Shown one piece after another: positions 59,615-64,000 of a stretch of DNA of 64,000 bases (its first letter is position 1; each line of letters starts with the position of its first letter). The stretch is taken from the NCBI GenBank assembly GCA_003550325.1, contig QKWP01000868.1, positions 55,294-119,293 of the forward strand. The letters are read 5' to 3'. The notes under the pieces are model-generated. The model saw nothing but the letters and a program-made list of their open reading frames with translations. It was not told where the DNA came from and did not search any database. Origin of the DNA: Gigaspora rosea (taxonomy: Eukaryota > Glomeromycota > Glomeromycetes > Diversisporales > Gigasporaceae). The translations under genes and the position numbers were made by a program.

Positions 59615-59943
59615 ATGAAATGATCACTGAAGAAACTAAATTTGAAAAGCTAGAAGAAGAAATAATTGCTAAAGAAACTAATATTGAAGAGTCAAAAATA
59701 ATTACTGAAGAAACTATAACAGAGAATAAAATGATTATTGAAGAAACTAAAATTAACAGATCAAAACATGAAATAGTAAAAGTTGAAGATTCAAATAATA
59801 AAGAAACTAAAGTTGAAGGGTCAAGTAAAATAATTACTGAAGAAACTAAAATTAAAGAAATAAATAACAAGATAACTAAAGAAACTAAAGTTGAAGAATC
59901 AAAGTATGAAAATATTACTAAAGAAGTTAAAGACAAAGAATAA
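59590..59943 (+). pseudogene. Out-of-frame continuation of the acidic tail
   Basis: One base out of phase with the stop at 59612-59614, a frame continues with the same Glu/Lys/Thr-rich style (ITEETKFEKLEEE, repeated EETK and EESK) to a stop at 59941. The likely slip site is the A6 run at about 59588-59593. It is either a real shortening of the tail by about 110 residues or a sequencing indel. Confidence 0.6.
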
Positions 59944-60293
59944 AATATTCAAAATACTAAAGCCAGAATAATAGCAAGAAATATATTAGCTATTTTGTAA
60001 TAATTAATACTATATTTATTTATATAATTATTTGTAAATCATATCTGATATTATTATAATTTGATATTAAATAAAAATACAGTATATATTGGATTAAATT
60101 TTATTATATTAAATTTTTAGGAATTTATAAATGAGATAGAGATTTTATGACAAATTAGATACTTATTGTGGCAAATTATAATATTTTGTGATTCTATAAT
60201 TAGAATTAGATAAAATTTATACCATTACATGGTATAAATTTATTCTATAACAGACAAAATATTGAGATTAAAAATTTTTTATATTCATTAGCA
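59944..60293. other. 3' flank, AT-rich
   Basis: No gene. AATAAA-like signals occur at about 60070. Confidence 0.4.
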
Positions 60294-60450
60294 TATGGGG
60301 CCGCACAGCAAAAGGTGGTGATACTCAAAAAAAATTTTTTTTGTCAAAACTTTATTTTTGCAAAAATTAGACTATTTAGGACACTATATTAAAAAAATTA
60401 CAAAAAATTTTTTTAGTCTATTACTACCTTTTGCGTGGGGCCCCCATATA
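60294..60450. mobile_element. Palindromic MITE
   Basis: ATATGGGGCCGCACAGCAAA and the complement of ATATGGGGGCCCCACGCAAA at the ends, then AGGTGGTGATA against TATTACTACCT. The outer ATAT could include a TA duplication. Confidence 0.7.
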
Positions 60451-60770
60451 TCAGTTTGTAACTCATTAGTCCAAATTGAGTAATTTATATGAGCTGATTT
60501 CTCTTAACAAGAGGATTCAGTTTATATAAAAATCACCCAATCTGGATCTCTGAGTAAGCCACAAGATATTTATAATTATAGTATAATTATATATAGATTT
60601 TACAGTAAAAGAATATGTTGACATCTAATGATCCTAAAATCAGAACCCACTAAGTTTTATATCATTAGATACTCTTATTAAGATGAACACTAGATGAACC
60701 AAATGGTATAAAAATTGTTGGCCTCTAATCATTGGTCACAAAATATAACAACTCACTACAATAACTCCTA
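60451..60770. other. Spacer with weak internal symmetry
   Basis: Phrases such as tgatgag/gatgaac, ggtataaaaattgttgg and ggtcacaaaatat resemble parts of the MITE at 10599-10982 (gatgagacgaa, ggtttttatacc, gggtcgcaagatat). Probably a diverged relative. Confidence 0.35.
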
Positions 60771-61800
60771 ATTTATTTATTTATTTTTTTTTTAATTTGG
60801 CAATCATGCCAATACTTTATTAGATGCTTGGTTAACTGCTTAGTTGCCAGCTTTACAGAAATAAAATTTCTTATCTAATTTACAAATATTGACTAACCCG
60901 GTTACTTCGAGAAGTACCTATGTTCGATCTGCTATATCTCAATACTAACTGTGTTTGTATGAACTAACTAATTAATATATCACTGAAGGACGTCTACAAC
61001 CTTACGTATCATGATTGCCCTTATTTAAACCTTCTTTTCCTAGCTTCTTGAGTAGAAGGATACTACTAATAAAAAAACAAAAAACATATATAGAAAATGA
61101 AAAGGAGAAAATAAAAAAAAGGAGGAAAAACTCTACTACCTAAACGAAAACCAAATTTACAAAGATAAAAAGAAAAGGAAGAAGAAAAAGGCAAAAGAAA
61201 AGTAAAAAGATAACGGCACTTTTGTTGCCTGTGCTAGATATAAAAATTATATAGTGCTGCATAGAGAAACGCTTCATTATAGTACTATATGTAGAAATGA
61301 AAAAAAAACAAAAATACACCTAGTAGAACATTCGAGAAAGAAATTTCAACCGGGTATCCTCCCGACCTCTGATACGTCATTCATTGTTTATTTCATAAGC
61401 AGTACCAAAATGCACTCATGACGTCGATTCCAATTAGGTAGGCGCGTTCCCAATTAGGAAGGAGTAAACACTGCCGATCTTTTGGAGGGGGTAAGCTGGA
61501 TTTCCCACTTTTTGGTAGAATTTCGAAAAGTCCAAAGGGGAGTAAGACGATACTTGTAACAAATTTAAAGGAAAGTATATTCCAGATAAAACTCATTTTT
61601 TTGTTGTTCCCACTGTTTTACCACAGGTTACTTTGTCAACGAAGAAGCTCTTTGCTCTCTACCAAAATTTCTCGTACAAGGGTGCCACCTCCTGCCAGTT
61701 ATCTTGTAAGAAGACACTTTTGGCTTGCATGCTGAATATACAAAGGAGTCCCCAGAATAAGAGTTGACCTTTATAAAAACTGTATTTCTGTGTTATTCTA
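60771..61800 (-). mobile_element. Possible retroelement 3' end
   Basis: Read on the minus strand, the block ends with CTAATAAAGTATTGGCATGA, about 10 more bases, then a poly(A) run at 60795-60786. It is GC-richer than its flanks from about 61300 to 61760. No reverse-transcriptase motif is visible, so this may be only the 3' UTR of a LINE-like copy. The small frame at 61596-61393 has no recognised domain. Confidence 0.35.
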
Positions 61801-64000
61801 CTATACATTAAGTATAGGCAACGCTGCAACAAAAAACTTTTTGTTTTTCTTCGGTGGGAAAATTTGGTTCAAGTGATCGTTGGAAAGAGTTTTTTGTGTA
61901 TCTATGGCTAATTTATTTTATAATGAACAAATATTTTTAGTTTAGTAATTGGAATCGAATAATTTTTGGTAATTTTGATTTAGCTTAATAAGAAAATCAA
62001 ATAATACTAAAATTATTAGATTTTAGTTAATAGATTATATAATACAATCAAAAATTATTAACTTTGCTATATACTTTATTTCTCTTGTACATAGCTAGAT
62101 GTTAAAACCTCTCAACTTAATTTTTAACTAATTTAAATAAATTATTTTATTTAAAAAATAAATGCTAATAAGGTGCCAGAAATTTATACTCAATAATTAT
62201 GTGAATGTTTTTAATTATAGACAATTTTTTTGTATTTTGTAAAGTCTGTTCTATATATAAAGCTTCAATTATATTTTTTAAAAAAATAGATTATTTTTAA
62301 AAAATTCCTATAAAGAGTTATTCAGATTTAAAATTGGTTCTTTTTTTGAATTGTTATAGCTTTTTATAGATATTTTTTAAAAAAACTAACTGTTAAGTTT
62401 GTAGAGTTCAGTGTCTGTAAAAAAATTAGTGCTTAAAAACCTGTTATTTTGGCACAATATGCCCAATATTTAATAAATTTTATAATTTAGCCTAGTTTTT
62501 TGCTAAAGTAACTATTTAAACATAATTGCTATGAATAACTCTATGCTATAGTACACAAATATGATGCACATTTTTCAGATATCACAGCAATAGGTTTGGA
62601 TAAAATCCTGACAGGTTATAATTATGACAAAAAATCCTAATAATCAAAATTTTAATATAAAATTGCCTAAATTAAATATAATATAGGCTGTGAATCGATT
62701 CTAAAAATTAGAATCAATAATCGAATTCCAAAATTATTTTAGAATTGATGATTGAATCTTAAATATATTGTTATTTTTGTTCTAATTTACCAGACTAAAT
62801 TTTAATCTGTTTTGTATTGTTAAATACCATAGGTTATTTGATTATATATATTTATAAATAATACAATTTAAGTAAGCAATAATATATAAATTAAAAAATA
62901 TATAAAATAAAAAATTGTAGAGAAAAAAGCAAATGCCAAAAAAACTTTATTTTAAAATAAAATATTCCAATCTTAAGAGTAAAATTTATTAATCATCTTT
63001 AAATTGAATACCATTGCTACATTTTAATATTCTCTCTGTTTATAGACAAGTGTATAAAAAATATAAATAGTTGAATTTGTTATTATTTAGCTTTCTTCTA
63101 TTATTTATTGCTACATGGTTTATCTATTTTTAACTTGTTATTTTTCAAAGCCTCTATAGCTATCTGAAGTTACATCATTGTAGCTTATTAAATTTAAGAT
63201 CAGATACAATATAATATTTATTTTGTTTTTTAAATAAAAGTTGTATATAAATTTAAAACTACATTATAGTTATAATTGGGTCTATTGTAAAATTTTATGA
63301 AGAGCATTTTTAATTAGACACAGAAGGTAATTTTCTATTAAAATTTAAAGCTATTTTTAATTTTTTTGTAATAAGTAGTTTGCTTCAATTTTATATTAAG
63401 CCTGATTCTGAAATTTGATTACCAATATTACAGAAAAGAAATATTATTTAAATATGTACAAGGTTGCACTCTAGGTGAGCACATAATAGGTTGGATTCCT
63501 ATTCCAGAAATCAAAATTTTTAATTTGTTATATTAATATATTCTTAAAATACTATATATTTCAAAAAAATTTAATTAACAAATTTATATATTTTATTTAA
63601 TAAAAAGAATTTTTTTAAGAAATCTATTTAATCGTAGAACTCTTTCTGACGATCCCTTGCACCAAATTTTTCAAGAAAGCCGACCTACGAAAACTATACA
63701 GTTATTATATGTAACATGCAACAAAACTCCACTTTCAGCAGCTGGGGTTCAAGGCCATTCACTGAGTGTTTGGTTTCTACGAAACCAAAAGCGGTCATTA
63801 CTGAAATAGAGTTGAAAAAGATGACTCATCTAAGCGAGGTCTCTTGGCAAAAGTCTGGAAAACTACCAAGCGAAGAAGTAGTAGTTAGTTTTGTCAAGGC
63901 TTTTGGATATGGAAACATACAAAAGTGCTTGGTTAGATATTATATTCTGTATAGTGTAACTCTTTCAAGTCTTTACTACTTGGTGTCCTTCCCTCCCGCT
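61801..64000. other. AT-rich flank, no gene seen
   Basis: It contains the left-end fragment of the CAGTCAAAATC family (about 62595-62645) and a mixed-composition block at 63635-64000 that runs off the window. That block is perhaps another retroposon; neither a coding frame nor element ends are clear. Confidence 0.4.

Overview
The window looks like a gene-poor stretch of an arbuscular-mycorrhizal fungal genome (Glomeromycotina, Rhizophagus-like). The base composition is strongly AT-rich, genes carry short GT-AG introns of about 70-190 bp, and the recognisable genes belong to families greatly expanded in that lineage: BTB/BACK/TLDc proteins, Sel1-repeat proteins, and TKL-type kinases with a four-helix MLKL-like domain. 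The species is an inference; no rRNA or marker gene is present.

Genes, left to right. (1) 1-3457, minus: a BTB-BACK gene whose usual TLDc part is replaced by an RNF213-like tail ending in an RZ-type zinc finger. It carries two frameshifts and one in-frame stop. (2) 13982-16367, minus: a decayed tyrosine recombinase of the Crypton/DUF3504 kind, split by a hAT insertion. (3) 19682-21654, minus: a decayed BED-finger hAT transposase inside a 5.1-kb element that still has perfect 8-bp target duplications. (4) 27945-29825, minus: an intact Sel1-repeat protein kinase. (5) 37079-41065, plus: an uninterrupted 1328-residue protein made of about 36 Sel1 repeats and nothing else. (6) 48605-49036, minus: a small secreted protein with 30 cysteines. 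(7) 51560-52690, minus: a broken BTB-BACK-TLDc gene. (8) 55502-59614, plus: a ten-exon gene whose reconstructed reading frame of 1099 codons encodes kinase-like domain, MLKL-like helical bundle, second pseudokinase, then Sel1 repeats.

Most of the rest is mobile DNA. I could define eight hAT-type insertions by flanking duplications (seven exact, one 6 of 8 bp), three Tc1/mariner-like elements with TA ends, one tRNA-headed retroposon with a 10-bp duplication and poly(A) tail, and many palindromic MITEs. Several are nested, so insertion order can be read: for example, the 3.46-kb hAT at 4919-8382 holds two younger hAT MITEs. Other repeats are a homogeneous 19-bp palindromic satellite of about 83 copies (25632-27221), a GA-rich tract, and several minisatellites. 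A gap of 782 N lies at 34038-34819.

The genes do not form a pathway by position. The common theme is signalling and adaptor domains (BTB, Sel1, TKL kinase/pseudokinase, RZ finger) that duplicate, swap and decay among transposons. The most unusual items are the BTB-RNF213 chimera and the double-pseudokinase/MLKL-like/Sel1 protein.
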